DNA of 7,144 nucleotides, from contig JABDLH010000033.1 in NCBI GenBank assembly GCA_013003145.1, positions 1-7,144 on the forward strand. Reading direction: 5' to 3'. A program made the position numbers and the translations under genes. Shown here in pieces: positions 1 through 5,620 of the stretch (its first letter is position 1; each line of letters starts with the position of its first letter). A model generated the notes under the pieces. That model saw nothing but the letters and a program-made list of their open reading frames with translations, did no database searches and was not told where the DNA came from. The DNA is from Flavobacteriaceae bacterium (GTDB taxonomy: Bacteria > Bacteroidota > Bacteroidia > Flavobacteriales > Flavobacteriaceae).

Positions 1-516
1 GTCACCACCCAGTTCCATCATTTTTTCTTTCCAGAAGGCATTGGAAGATTTTTCAATGATGCTGGCTTCGTACTGGTTGGGAAGTACAATCCAGGATTTG
101 GACAGCAGCTCCTGGTCTAACTGCAGCGATGCCCAACCGGAATAACCCAGGAAAAACCGGATATCCTTGCTGGTGATCGTCTTATTGTTGATGAGCTCTA
201 CCGTAGTGTCAAAGTTGCCACCCCAATAAATGCCATCGGAAATTTCTACACTGTTTTCTATCAGGTGCGGGACTTTATGTATAAAATAAAGGTTATCCTG
301 TTCTACAGGTCCTCCATTAAATACCTGGAAGGGTACATGGATCTCAGCGATCAGGTCACTGATATCGTAATCCAGGGGTTTGTTGAGGATGAATCCCACG
401 GAACCCTGGTCATTGTGTTCTGCCAGCAGGACAACAGACCTGTTAAAGGACACATCCCCGGTCAAGGCCGGTTCCGCTATCAGTAAATTTCCTTTATTCG
501 GCTTAGATCCTACCAT
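1..516 (-). CDS. YqgE/AlgH family protein (DUF179), 3' end beyond the window
   Basis: The minus strand reads through without a stop from 516 to the window edge, giving 172 residues that begin MVGSKPNKGNLLIAEPAL. Family hallmarks are visible: the N-terminal LLIAEPAL segment, then FNRSVVLLAEHNDQGSVGFI with the following LNKPL, a central VFNGGPVEQDNLYFIH, and FFLGYSGWASLQLDQEL near residue 135. Family members are usually around 185 residues, so only a short C-terminal piece should be missing. YqgE/AlgH proteins are small cytosolic proteins of unresolved biochemical role; AlgH was named from Pseudomonas alginate regulation, but no general activity is established. The ATG at 516 is chosen because it starts about ten residues before LLIAEP, as in relatives. 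An in-frame GTG at 567, preceded by AGGAGG, would add 17 residues with no family resemblance. The gene lies downstream of the HU terminator, so it probably has its own promoter. Confidence 0.92.
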   Translation of the reverse strand, partial: MVGSKPNKGNLLIAEPALTGDVSFNRSVVLLAEHNDQGSVGFILNKPLDYDISDLIAEIHVPFQVFNGGPVEQDNLYFIHKVPHLIENSVEISDGIYWGGNFDTTVELINNKTITSKDIRFFLGYSGWASLQLDQELLSKSWIVLPNQYEASIIEKSSNAFWKEKMMELGGD

Positions 517-537
517 GGTCGCAGTATATGTACTTCT

Positions 538-570
538 TAAAAATAAGATAAAATCTTTAATTATCACAAA
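538..570 (-). promoter_or_regulatory. Candidate Bacteroidetes-type promoter for the YqgE gene
   Basis: On the minus strand TTTG (570-567) is followed after 21 bp by TATTTTTA (545-538), which matches the TAnnTTTG -7 consensus except for its last base. The spacer is slightly long compared with the usual 19 or so. Transcription would start near 531, about 15 bases before the ATG at 516. The need for a promoter here is supported by the strong terminator just upstream. The match is imperfect, so confidence is low. Confidence 0.35.
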
Positions 571-580
571 CCCTCCTAAA

Positions 581-611
581 TGAAAAAAGCACTTCCCTAA
601 AGAAGTGCTTT
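581..611 (-). terminator. Intrinsic terminator of the HU gene
   Basis: A perfect 10-bp stem is formed by 586-595 and 602-611 (AAAGCACTTC with GAAGTGCTTT) around a 6-base loop. On the minus strand the stem is followed directly by a T-rich run (TTTTTT, 588-583, partly overlapping the stem base). It begins 21 bases after the HU stop codon, the expected place for a rho-independent terminator. It also insulates the YqgE gene downstream. On the plus strand a T-run also follows the hairpin, but there is no plus-strand gene to terminate. Confidence 0.85.
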
Positions 612-632
612 ATATATTTTTTGGAGGATGGC

Positions 633-905
633 TTAGTTTACAGCGTCGCTCAGTTCTGAACCGGCTTTAAACTTTACTACATTTTTGGCTGCAATCTGGA
701 TAGTTTTACCAGTTGAAGGGTTTCTTCCTTCTCTTGCATTTCTTCTGGATACTGACCAGGATCCAAAACCAACTAGAGAAACTCTGTTACCTTTCTTAAG
801 AGAGCCTTCTACATTTCCTAAAAAGGATTCTAATGCTTTTTTTGCTGCTGCCTTAGTAATACCGGCATCTGCTGCCATTGCATCGATTAATTCTGTCTTG
901 TTCAT
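633..905 (-). CDS. HU family DNA-binding protein
   Basis: This is a complete 90-residue HU/IHF family protein, the normal length for HU. The N-terminal helical part (MNKTELIDAMAADAGITKAA, then to about residue 38) forms the dimer body in the family. The core signature GFGSWSVSRRNAREGRNPSTG lies around residues 46-66, and the DNA-intercalating proline of the beta arm is in the RNP at 61-63. HU dimers bind and bend DNA with little sequence specificity and help compact the nucleoid; they also assist replication and recombination. The gene is monocistronic in appearance: a consensus promoter lies upstream (948-977) and a strong terminator 21 bases downstream. The leader just before the ATG is AT-rich without a Shine-Dalgarno sequence, typical of Bacteroidota. 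HU is preferred over IHF because of the overall match. Which HU paralog of the genome this is cannot be told from here. Confidence 0.96.
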   Translation of the reverse strand: MNKTELIDAMAADAGITKAAAKKALESFLGNVEGSLKKGNRVSLVGFGSWSVSRRNAREGRNPSTGKTIQIAAKNVVKFKAGSELSDAVN

Positions 906-947
906 AATTTAAAGAAATTAATTAGTGTTAAAATATCAAAGCTTAAA

Positions 948-977
948 CAAATTTATACGGATTTGCGGTTAACGCAA
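948..977 (-). promoter_or_regulatory. Consensus Bacteroidetes promoter of the HU gene
   Basis: Read on the minus strand, TTG (977-975) is followed by exactly 19 bp and then TAAATTTG (955-948), a full match to the TTG-N19-TAnnTTTG promoter described for the primary sigma factor of Bacteroidetes. Transcription would start near 941, giving a leader of about 36 bases before the HU ATG at 905. This is the best promoter match in the window and fits a gene expected to be highly expressed. Confidence 0.8.
963..977. repeat. Inverted repeat over the -33 element of the HU promoter
   Basis: TTGCG (963-967) and CGCAA (973-977) form a perfect 5-bp inverted repeat around GTTAA. The right arm contains the -33 TTG of the HU promoter, so a dimeric protein bound here would compete with RNA polymerase. 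The repeat is short and could be chance. No regulator is identified. Confidence 0.3.
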
Positions 978-1078
978 GTAAAACGGGGGTAAATCGCGGT
1001 ATTTGTTAATAACTTCGGGCCATTGTTGATAAAGTTAGCATTTCATCGATATTCTCTGAGGTCAATGATAACGGGACT

Positions 1079-2026
1079 TCAGCTCATTTTGGCCTTTTCT
1101 TCAAATTTATAGCCGTTCAGCACCTCTTGTACCGGCAACCTTTTTTTCCCCGGCATCTGTAATTCCAGCACAGAAATGTAGCCCCCGGTCACTGCTACTT
1201 TCAGTTCTTTTTTATCGGTAATTACAGTTCCTGTATCCAAGCCATGCGTGTCTTCTTCAGTTGCGGCTTTATAGATCTTCACATTCAGAACTTCATCCCC
1301 GTTGGTCAATTGGGTCCAGGCGGCAGGGTAAGGACTGAGTCCCCGGATAAGATTATAAATATCCTCCATAGGTGCTGTCCAGGAGATCCTGGTATTTTCT
1401 TTGTTTAATTTAGGTGCCTCTTTTATTTCGGTCGCAGCCTTTTGGGTGGTAGTGGTCACCGAGCCCTTTTCAATTTCCTCTACGGTCTCCAGTACAAGGC
1501 TTGCTCCCAGTTCCATTAAGCGATCATGTAGTTCCCCGGCACTCTCCTCCGGTCCAATGGGTGTTTCCTGTTGCAGGATGATCTCCCCCGTATCTATTTC
1601 TTCATCGATAAAAAAGGTGGTGACACCGGTCTTATCCTCCCCGTTGATCACAGCCCAGTTAATCGGCGCTGCCCCGCGGTAATCGGGCAGGAGGGAAGCG
1701 TGGAGGTTAAAGGTGCCGTAGCGGGGATGCTGCCAGACCACTTTAGGCAACATCCTGAAGGCTACCACGATCTGCAGGTCGGCATCTACCTTATTGAGTT
1801 CATTGATAAAATCCTCGCTTTTAAGATTGGTTGGCTGTAAAATCTTTAATCCATGTTCCTTGGCAAAGATCTTGACCGCAGATTCCTGGACTTTGCGTCC
1901 CCTCCCGGCCCGTCTGTCCGGTGCGGTTACTACAGCACTGATGGTATGCCCGTTTTTAAGCAACAATTCCAATGGGGCCACGGCAAAGTCCGGGGTACCC
2001 ATATAGATGATCTTTAATGTATTCAT
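1079..2026 (-). CDS. fmt: Methionyl-tRNA formyltransferase
   Basis: The 315-residue protein has the normal Fmt length. The enzyme transfers a formyl group from 10-formyltetrahydrofolate to methionyl-initiator tRNA in the cytosol before translation initiation. The N-terminal Rossmann-like domain starts IIYMGTPDFAVAPLELL (residues 6-22). The tRNA-contacting loop has APDRRAGRGRK at 35-45. The active-site block is FNLHASLLPDYRGAAPINWA (106-125), with catalytic Asn107 and His109, and the catalytic Asp is D145 in DEEIDTG, matching the Asn-His-Asp triad of the formyltransferase family. The C-terminal OB-like domain begins near residue 212 and contains RGLSPYPAAWT. The ATG at 2026 directly follows the recQ stop as TAAATG, so translation is probably coupled to recQ. 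The gene ends with TGA at 1079-1081 and no obvious terminator follows. Confidence 0.97.
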   Translation of the reverse strand: MNTLKIIYMGTPDFAVAPLELLLKNGHTISAVVTAPDRRAGRGRKVQESAVKIFAKEHGLKILQPTNLKSEDFINELNKVDADLQIVVAFRMLPKVVWQHPRYGTFNLHASLLPDYRGAAPINWAVINGEDKTGVTTFFIDEEIDTGEIILQQETPIGPEESAGELHDRLMELGASLVLETVEEIEKGSVTTTTQKAATEIKEAPKLNKENTRISWTAPMEDIYNLIRGLSPYPAAWTQLTNGDEVLNVKIYKAATEEDTHGLDTGTVITDKKELKVAVTGGYISVLELQMPGKKRLPVQEVLNGYKFEEKAKMS

Positions 2027-3925
2027 TTAGTGTAAATAATATTGATTCTTATGGTTAATGCCTATCAGGCCATCTTCCAGCATTTCCTGTAAGGTATTAA
2101 TTAGCTGCTGTTCATCAAAGCTCAGCTGGCGTAGCAAGGCTCTTGAAGTTAAAGGACTATCCTGCAATTGCAGCTGTATCTGGGCAATTATATATTCCCG
2201 GTCTGTTCCTGCCTGCTGACGAAGATTCGTAAGGCAGGCATCGCACTGCCCGCAGTCTGCTCTGGCTTTTTCCCCAAAATACTGCAACAGCTGCCTGCTG
2301 CGGCATTGCCTGTCATTATTCACATAGCGGAGCATTGCCTCCACGTTAAGTTTTTTCTGCTGATGTTGTTCTTTGACTTCATGGGCAAAAGTATGTATGG
2401 TACGCTCATCTTCACGGGGAACCAGGAAGGTGAGTTGCAGGTCACCTACTTTGGATTCATATTCAATGAGGCCGTCTGTATGCAGTTGTTTAAGGATTTT
2501 AATGATCACCCCCTCCGGCACACCGGCTTTTCGGCCGATCAGGACCTCGTTAATCCTGGTGGTGTAGTCGGTTATCCCCCCGTATGTTCTCAGGATTACC
2601 TGTATGACAGGCGCCTGGCCCCGGTGCTGATCCAGGTAAGCCATGATCTGCCCTTTAGAACTGGTAAACTGCACCTCTGTCTGCCTGTTAAAATGTTGGG
2701 ATAAGGCGATGACCGAGTGCTGGTCTAAGATCTGAAGACCATTATAGGTGAGACCCGGGTTCAGTTTGTAAGTTTCGCAAAACGTATTAAAGTGAAAGTT
2801 GTGAGTGGTATTACTCCCTTCACCATAAGGTATCTGGAAATAATTATTCAGTTTCTGGTAGAGGTTTTTTAAAAAATCGATGCTGGGCAGCGTATCTAAA
2901 AATTGACGTTTAAGCTGCTTTTCATCTGTTTTGTTGGTTAGCAATACCGCCTGTGCCGGGTTTCCGTTCCTTCCTGCACGGCCCGCTTCCTGGAAATAAT
3001 TCTCTATACTGTCCGGTAACTGGTAATGTACTACCAGGGATACATCCGGTTTATCAATCCCCATCCCGAATGCATTAGTGGCTACCATGATCCTTGTCCT
3101 CCCCTGTAACCATGAATTGAGTTTGGAGGTTTTCTCTTTTGTCGGCAGACCACCATGGAAAAAGTCGCTACTCTGTTTATGCGCATTGAGATAAGAAGCG
3201 AGTTCTTCGGACTGCCTGCGGCTTCGAACATAGACGATTGCACTGCCCGGGGCATCTGAACAAAGTTGCTTTAGCCTGTAGTGCTTATCTTCTTCCCATA
3301 ATACCTTATATATAATGTTTTCCCGGTGAAAGCTGTCCTTAAATACGCGGTGATCGGCTAGTTTAAGGTTTTCTATGATATCCTTTGCTACACGCGGAGT
3401 GGCCGTTGCGGTCAAAGCGATCATCGGAACATCGGGTTTTAATTCCCGGATGATGGAACAACCCAGGTAGGCAGGACGAAAGTCGTTCCCCCATTGCGAT
3501 ATACAGTGGGCTTCGTCTATGGCGACCAGGTTCACATTCATTTGGGTGATACGCTCCATCACGATATCCTGCTGCAAACGCTCCGGTGAGAGGTATAAGA
3601 ACTTGTAATTACCATACAGGCAATTGTCTAAGCGGTTCAGCACCTCTTCAAACGCAAGTCCGCCCGTAAGTGATAATGCCTTAATTCCTTTGCGCTTCAG
3701 GCTGTCTACCTGGTCCTGAATAAGTGCCACAAGAGGGGAGACCACGATACATATCCCTTCTGAAGCGAGGGCCGGGACCTGGTAACAGATAGATTTACCT
3801 CCACCTGTGGGGAGTAAAGCCAGGACATCCTGCCCGCTAAGTACAGCATTAATGATCGTTTCCTGGGATCCTCTGAATTCCGGGTAATTCCAATAAGTTT
3901 TAAGTAATTCTCCCGGAGTTGGCAT
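2027..3925 (-). CDS. recQ: RecQ family ATP-dependent DNA helicase, short form with distal zinc site
   Basis: This 632-residue superfamily 2 helicase would unwind DNA 3' to 5' using ATP, acting in recombinational repair and fork processing. The helicase core occupies about residues 8-340: FRGSQ (17-21), Walker A LLPTGGGKS (37-45), DEAH (137-140) followed by the RecQ aromatic-rich loop CISQWGNDFRPAYL (141-154), TATAT (172-176), and motif VI QEAGRAGRNG (312-321). The zinc cysteines are C541, C558, C561 and C564, in the order Cys-x16-Cys-x2-Cys-x2-Cys. In canonical RecQ they follow the core almost directly; here about 200 residues intervene. The last 45 residues look like a winged helix, and no HRDC domain is present. 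The ATG shares one base with the stop of the upstream ATPase (TGATG). A flavobacterial genome may carry a second, longer RecQ, so the symbol means family rather than strict ortholog. Confidence 0.93.
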   Translation of the reverse strand: MPTPGELLKTYWNYPEFRGSQETIINAVLSGQDVLALLPTGGGKSICYQVPALASEGICIVVSPLVALIQDQVDSLKRKGIKALSLTGGLAFEEVLNRLDNCLYGNYKFLYLSPERLQQDIVMERITQMNVNLVAIDEAHCISQWGNDFRPAYLGCSIIRELKPDVPMIALTATATPRVAKDIIENLKLADHRVFKDSFHRENIIYKVLWEEDKHYRLKQLCSDAPGSAIVYVRSRRQSEELASYLNAHKQSSDFFHGGLPTKEKTSKLNSWLQGRTRIMVATNAFGMGIDKPDVSLVVHYQLPDSIENYFQEAGRAGRNGNPAQAVLLTNKTDEKQLKRQFLDTLPSIDFLKNLYQKLNNYFQIPYGEGSNTTHNFHFNTFCETYKLNPGLTYNGLQILDQHSVIALSQHFNRQTEVQFTSSKGQIMAYLDQHRGQAPVIQVILRTYGGITDYTTRINEVLIGRKAGVPEGVIIKILKQLHTDGLIEYESKVGDLQLTFLVPREDERTIHTFAHEVKEQHQQKKLNVEAMLRYVNNDRQCRSRQLLQYFGEKARADCGQCDACLTNLRQQAGTDREYIIAQIQLQLQDSPLTSRALLRQLSFDEQQLINTLQEMLEDGLIGINHKNQYYLH

Positions 3926-4491
3926 CAGATCTCCGACTTTAGGGTTTCCAGGATCAATTCTGTGCGTTCCTCTACAGTGCCTTCGGGTACAATACGCGTA
4001 TCATAACCCAGTGCCTGGTAGCGGTCTTGTAGTGCGTGGTGCAACGCAACAGCTTCATCAAAAGTTTCTAATCTTTCGTTATCTGTAACGTAGATCTCCT
4101 TCCAGGGCGGAAGTAGGAATACAGTGTCGTAACGATGGTTGCTGGCGGTCTGCAAAAAGTGCTTGTCATACTCCTGCCCAAAATAATCCATGTATGCCAG
4201 GACATCCGGGATGCCCCGGTCAAAAAATACCAGCTCGTGGTCCAGGGCAGATCCTTCCTGGTAGTGGGTTAACCTTCCCTTCAGGAGTTGGAGGTTAAAC
4301 TGGTATGGATCATCCACGAAGGCCAGCGGATTCGTTATCTGTTTACTGTTCTTCCCCGACTTCTTGGCTTCAAGGGTCATGGTCCTGATGATCTCGTGGA
4401 AACAGAAGTATCCCCATTCCTCCAGTTGATCAATAACCGAAGATTTTCCCGTACCCGGTGCGCCGGTAATAACTATTTTTTTTGGATTCAA
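3925..4491 (-). CDS. AAA_28-type P-loop ATPase/NTPase
   Basis: This 188-residue protein begins with a nucleotide-binding beta strand and Walker A loop, KKIVITGAPGTGKSS (residues 4-18). VFFDRGIPDVLAYMDYFG (88-105) supplies the DRG motif typical of the AAA_28 ATPase family, which resembles small nucleoside or nucleotide kinases. FLLPPWKEIY (125-134) and a C-terminal helix with EERTELILETL complete the fold. There is no signal peptide or membrane segment, so it should be cytosolic. The substrate is unknown; ATP or GTP binding is well supported, but kinase activity is only an inference from the fold. The start codon is TTG at 4491: no ATG lies between the upstream region and the P-loop, and the first internal Met is at residue 38. 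Its TGA overlaps the recQ ATG by one base, so the two are translationally coupled and this is the first gene of the recQ-fmt unit. Confidence 0.88.
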   Translation of the reverse strand: MNPKKIVITGAPGTGKSSVIDQLEEWGYFCFHEIIRTMTLEAKKSGKNSKQITNPLAFVDDPYQFNLQLLKGRLTHYQEGSALDHELVFFDRGIPDVLAYMDYFGQEYDKHFLQTASNHRYDTVFLLPPWKEIYVTDNERLETFDEAVALHHALQDRYQALGYDTRIVPEGTVEERTELILETLKSEI

Positions 4492-4510
4492 TGTAGTAGG
4501 TATATTGCTG

Positions 4511-4540
4511 CAAAAGTAATCAAACCCAGCAAGCCGGAAA
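4511..4540 (-). promoter_or_regulatory. Candidate promoter for the ATPase-recQ-fmt unit
   Basis: On the minus strand TACTTTTG (4518-4511) is a full match to the TAnnTTTG -7 element. Nineteen bases upstream of it is TTT (4540-4538), a two-of-three match to the -33 TTG. Transcription would start near 4504, leaving a leader of about 12 bases before the TTG start at 4491. Position and the perfect -7 element support it; the weak -33 lowers confidence. Confidence 0.5.
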
Positions 4541-4557
4541 AATTGGCGGCGAATCGA

Positions 4558-4565
4558 TATATTTG
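4558..4565 (+). promoter_or_regulatory. Candidate -7 element for the DUF493 gene
   Basis: TATATTTG matches TAnnTTTG perfectly and lies 13 bases before the DUF493 ATG at 4579. Transcription would begin near 4572 and give a very short leader of around seven bases. No TTG is found at the expected -33 position (about 4536-4538), which is the same place used by the divergent promoter. This may be a -7-dependent or regulated promoter. Confidence 0.45.
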
Positions 4566-4578
4566 CAAAAAGAAAAGA

Positions 4579-4866
4579 ATGAGCAAGGATAATCCAGAAG
4601 AATTTTATGCACGGCTTAAGGAGGAACTAAGTTCTACCCATAGCTGGCCTACCGATTACCTCTATAAATTTATAGTCCCCAGCGACCCGGAAAAGATCGA
4701 ACGGATACAGCGGATATTCGATAATACGGGAGCTGTAATAGAATCAAGAAAATCCAGTAAAGGTAAATACACCAGTCTTTCTGTTACAATTCACCTGCAA
4801 AATCCGGATGAAGTGATCAGCAAATACAAAGAAGTTGGAGAAGTGGAAGGGGTTATCTCTTTATAA
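4579..4866 (+). CDS. DUF493 (YbeD-like) family protein
   Basis: This 95-residue protein belongs to the DUF493/YbeD family of small cytosolic proteins. Family members adopt a ferredoxin-like alpha/beta fold reminiscent of small regulatory ACT-type domains, but no function is established. Visible features are the first core strand DYLYKFIVPSDP (residues 26-37), a helix EKIERIQRIFDNT (38-50), then the strand pair AVIESRKSSKGKYTSLSVTI (52-71), and a final helix NPDEVISKYKEVGEVEGV (75-92). The ATG at 4579 gives the family length of about 90 residues. A longer reading frame from 4288 is rejected because it would overlap the oppositely oriented ATPase gene by some 200 bases. It is transcribed divergently from the ATPase and lies 81 bp before DUF4290. 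There is no Shine-Dalgarno sequence; the leader is A-rich, as is common in Bacteroidota. Confidence 0.9.
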   Translation: MSKDNPEEFYARLKEELSSTHSWPTDYLYKFIVPSDPEKIERIQRIFDNTGAVIESRKSSKGKYTSLSVTIHLQNPDEVISKYKEVGEVEGVISL

Positions 4867-4926
4867 GCTGGTAATTCTTGTATTATTTTGTTACTTTGCA
4901 TCAGTCGATTTACTTCCGACATATAA

Positions 4927-4938
4927 TTTAAGCTTAAA
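4927..4938. repeat. 12-bp perfect palindrome before the DUF4290 start
   Basis: TTTAAGCTTAAA is its own reverse complement and ends nine bases before the TTG start at 4948. It could be an operator half-site pair or a small leader hairpin, but palindromes this short arise by chance in AT-rich leaders. No regulator is suggested. Confidence 0.25.
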
Positions 4939-4947
4939 CTTTACAAT

Positions 4948-5601
4948 TTGAATCTCGTAGAAAACTTAGAATACAATACTGAGCGCTCGCAGCTCATTAT
5001 TCCGGAATATGGTCGCCATTTCCAGAAAATGGTAGATTATGCCGTATCCATTGAAGATAAAGAAGAACGGAATAAAGTAGCCCAGGCGATCATCAGTGTG
5101 ATGGGTAACCTGCAACCTCACCTGAGGGATGTTCCCGATTTTCAGCATAAGCTATGGGATCAGTTGTTCATCATGTCCGATTTTAAATTGGATGTAGACT
5201 CTCCCTTTCCTATTACTTCACAGGAGACCTTACAACAACGCCCGGATCCGTTAGAGTACCCTCAGAACCATCCCAAGTATCGTTTCTACGGAAACAATAT
5301 TAAGCGAATGATCGATGTGGCCGTAAGCTGGGAAGAAGGGGATAAAAGAGACGGTTTGGAGTATGCCATCGCCAACCACATGAAGAAATGCTACCTGAAC
5401 TGGAATAAGGACGTTGTAGACGACCAGGCTATTTTTACTCATCTTTACGAATTGAGTGACGGGCAGATCGACCTGGCATCTGATGGAGAGAATCTTACGG
5501 AGAGCGGTCAGTTTTTAAAGAATAAGCCCGCCAAATCCAGTAGGAGTAGCTCAGGCAAAAAAAGTCAAAGAACCGGTGGTCGCGGTAAAAAGCGATACTA
5601 A
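4948..5601 (+). CDS. DUF4290 family protein
   Basis: This 217-residue protein matches the DUF4290 family, which I know from Bacteroidota and which has no assigned function. The family core is clear: NLEYNTER (residues 6-13), IIPEYGRH (17-24), ISVMGNLQPHLRDVPDFQHK (49-68), PKYRFYGNNIKRMIDVAVSW (109-128) and ANHMKKCYLNWNKD (142-155). It looks soluble and mostly helical, with no signal peptide or membrane segment. Residues 21-85 align without gaps to 114-178 (17 identities), indicating an internal duplication. The last 27 residues are Ser/Lys/Arg/Gly-rich and end GRGKKRY, a probably disordered basic tail that might touch nucleic acid. The start is TTG at 4948: an in-frame TAA lies eight codons upstream and the first internal Met is residue 28, inside the conserved region. 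murA follows after 19 bp, so the two are probably one transcript. Confidence 0.88.
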   Translation: MNLVENLEYNTERSQLIIPEYGRHFQKMVDYAVSIEDKEERNKVAQAIISVMGNLQPHLRDVPDFQHKLWDQLFIMSDFKLDVDSPFPITSQETLQQRPDPLEYPQNHPKYRFYGNNIKRMIDVAVSWEEGDKRDGLEYAIANHMKKCYLNWNKDVVDDQAIFTHLYELSDGQIDLASDGENLTESGQFLKNKPAKSSRSSSGKKSQRTGGRGKKRY

Positions 5602-5620
5602 ACAATTTTCTATCTAACGT

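Larger units (their letters stand above)
906..1078. other. Intergenic region between fmt and the HU gene
   Basis: These 173 bp separate the fmt stop codon from the HU start. The half near HU holds the consensus promoter and the inverted repeat. In the half near fmt (978-1078) I see no convincing terminator hairpin with a T-run, so read-through from the recQ-fmt unit into the HU gene is possible. No small open reading frame here looks coding. Confidence 0.6.

Noticed and set aside
265..583. Two plus-strand frames in the first 600 bases
   Set aside because: The minus strand encodes YqgE throughout, with its family motifs; the plus-strand frames are shadows of it.
685..912. A 75-codon plus-strand frame opposite the HU gene
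   Set aside because: The complete HU signature on the minus strand explains the region; the antisense protein has no recognisable features.
1401..2006. Three plus-strand open frames opposite fmt
   Set aside because: They overlap each other and the clear fmt gene, with no family features or plausible starts.
2168..2704. A 178-codon open frame on the plus strand opposite recQ
   Set aside because: It lies entirely inside the well-supported recQ gene on the other strand, has no recognisable family features, and reads like an antisense shadow of conserved codons.
4288..4578. Extension of the DUF493 frame upstream to 4288
   Set aside because: It would overlap the opposite-strand ATPase by about 200 bases; the family length and the promoter-like element both point to ATG 4579.
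4888..4918. Possible promoter for DUF4290 (TTG at 4888-4890, TACTTCCG at 4911-4918)
   Set aside because: The -7 match has two mismatches at important positions; transcription could equally come from the DUF493 promoter.
939..4939. Shared 10-mer AAGCTTAAAC before the HU gene (939-948) and before DUF4290 (4930-4939)
   Set aside because: Many 10-base matches are expected by chance in a 7-kb window, the sites sit in opposite orientations relative to their genes, and one overlaps the HU -7 element.
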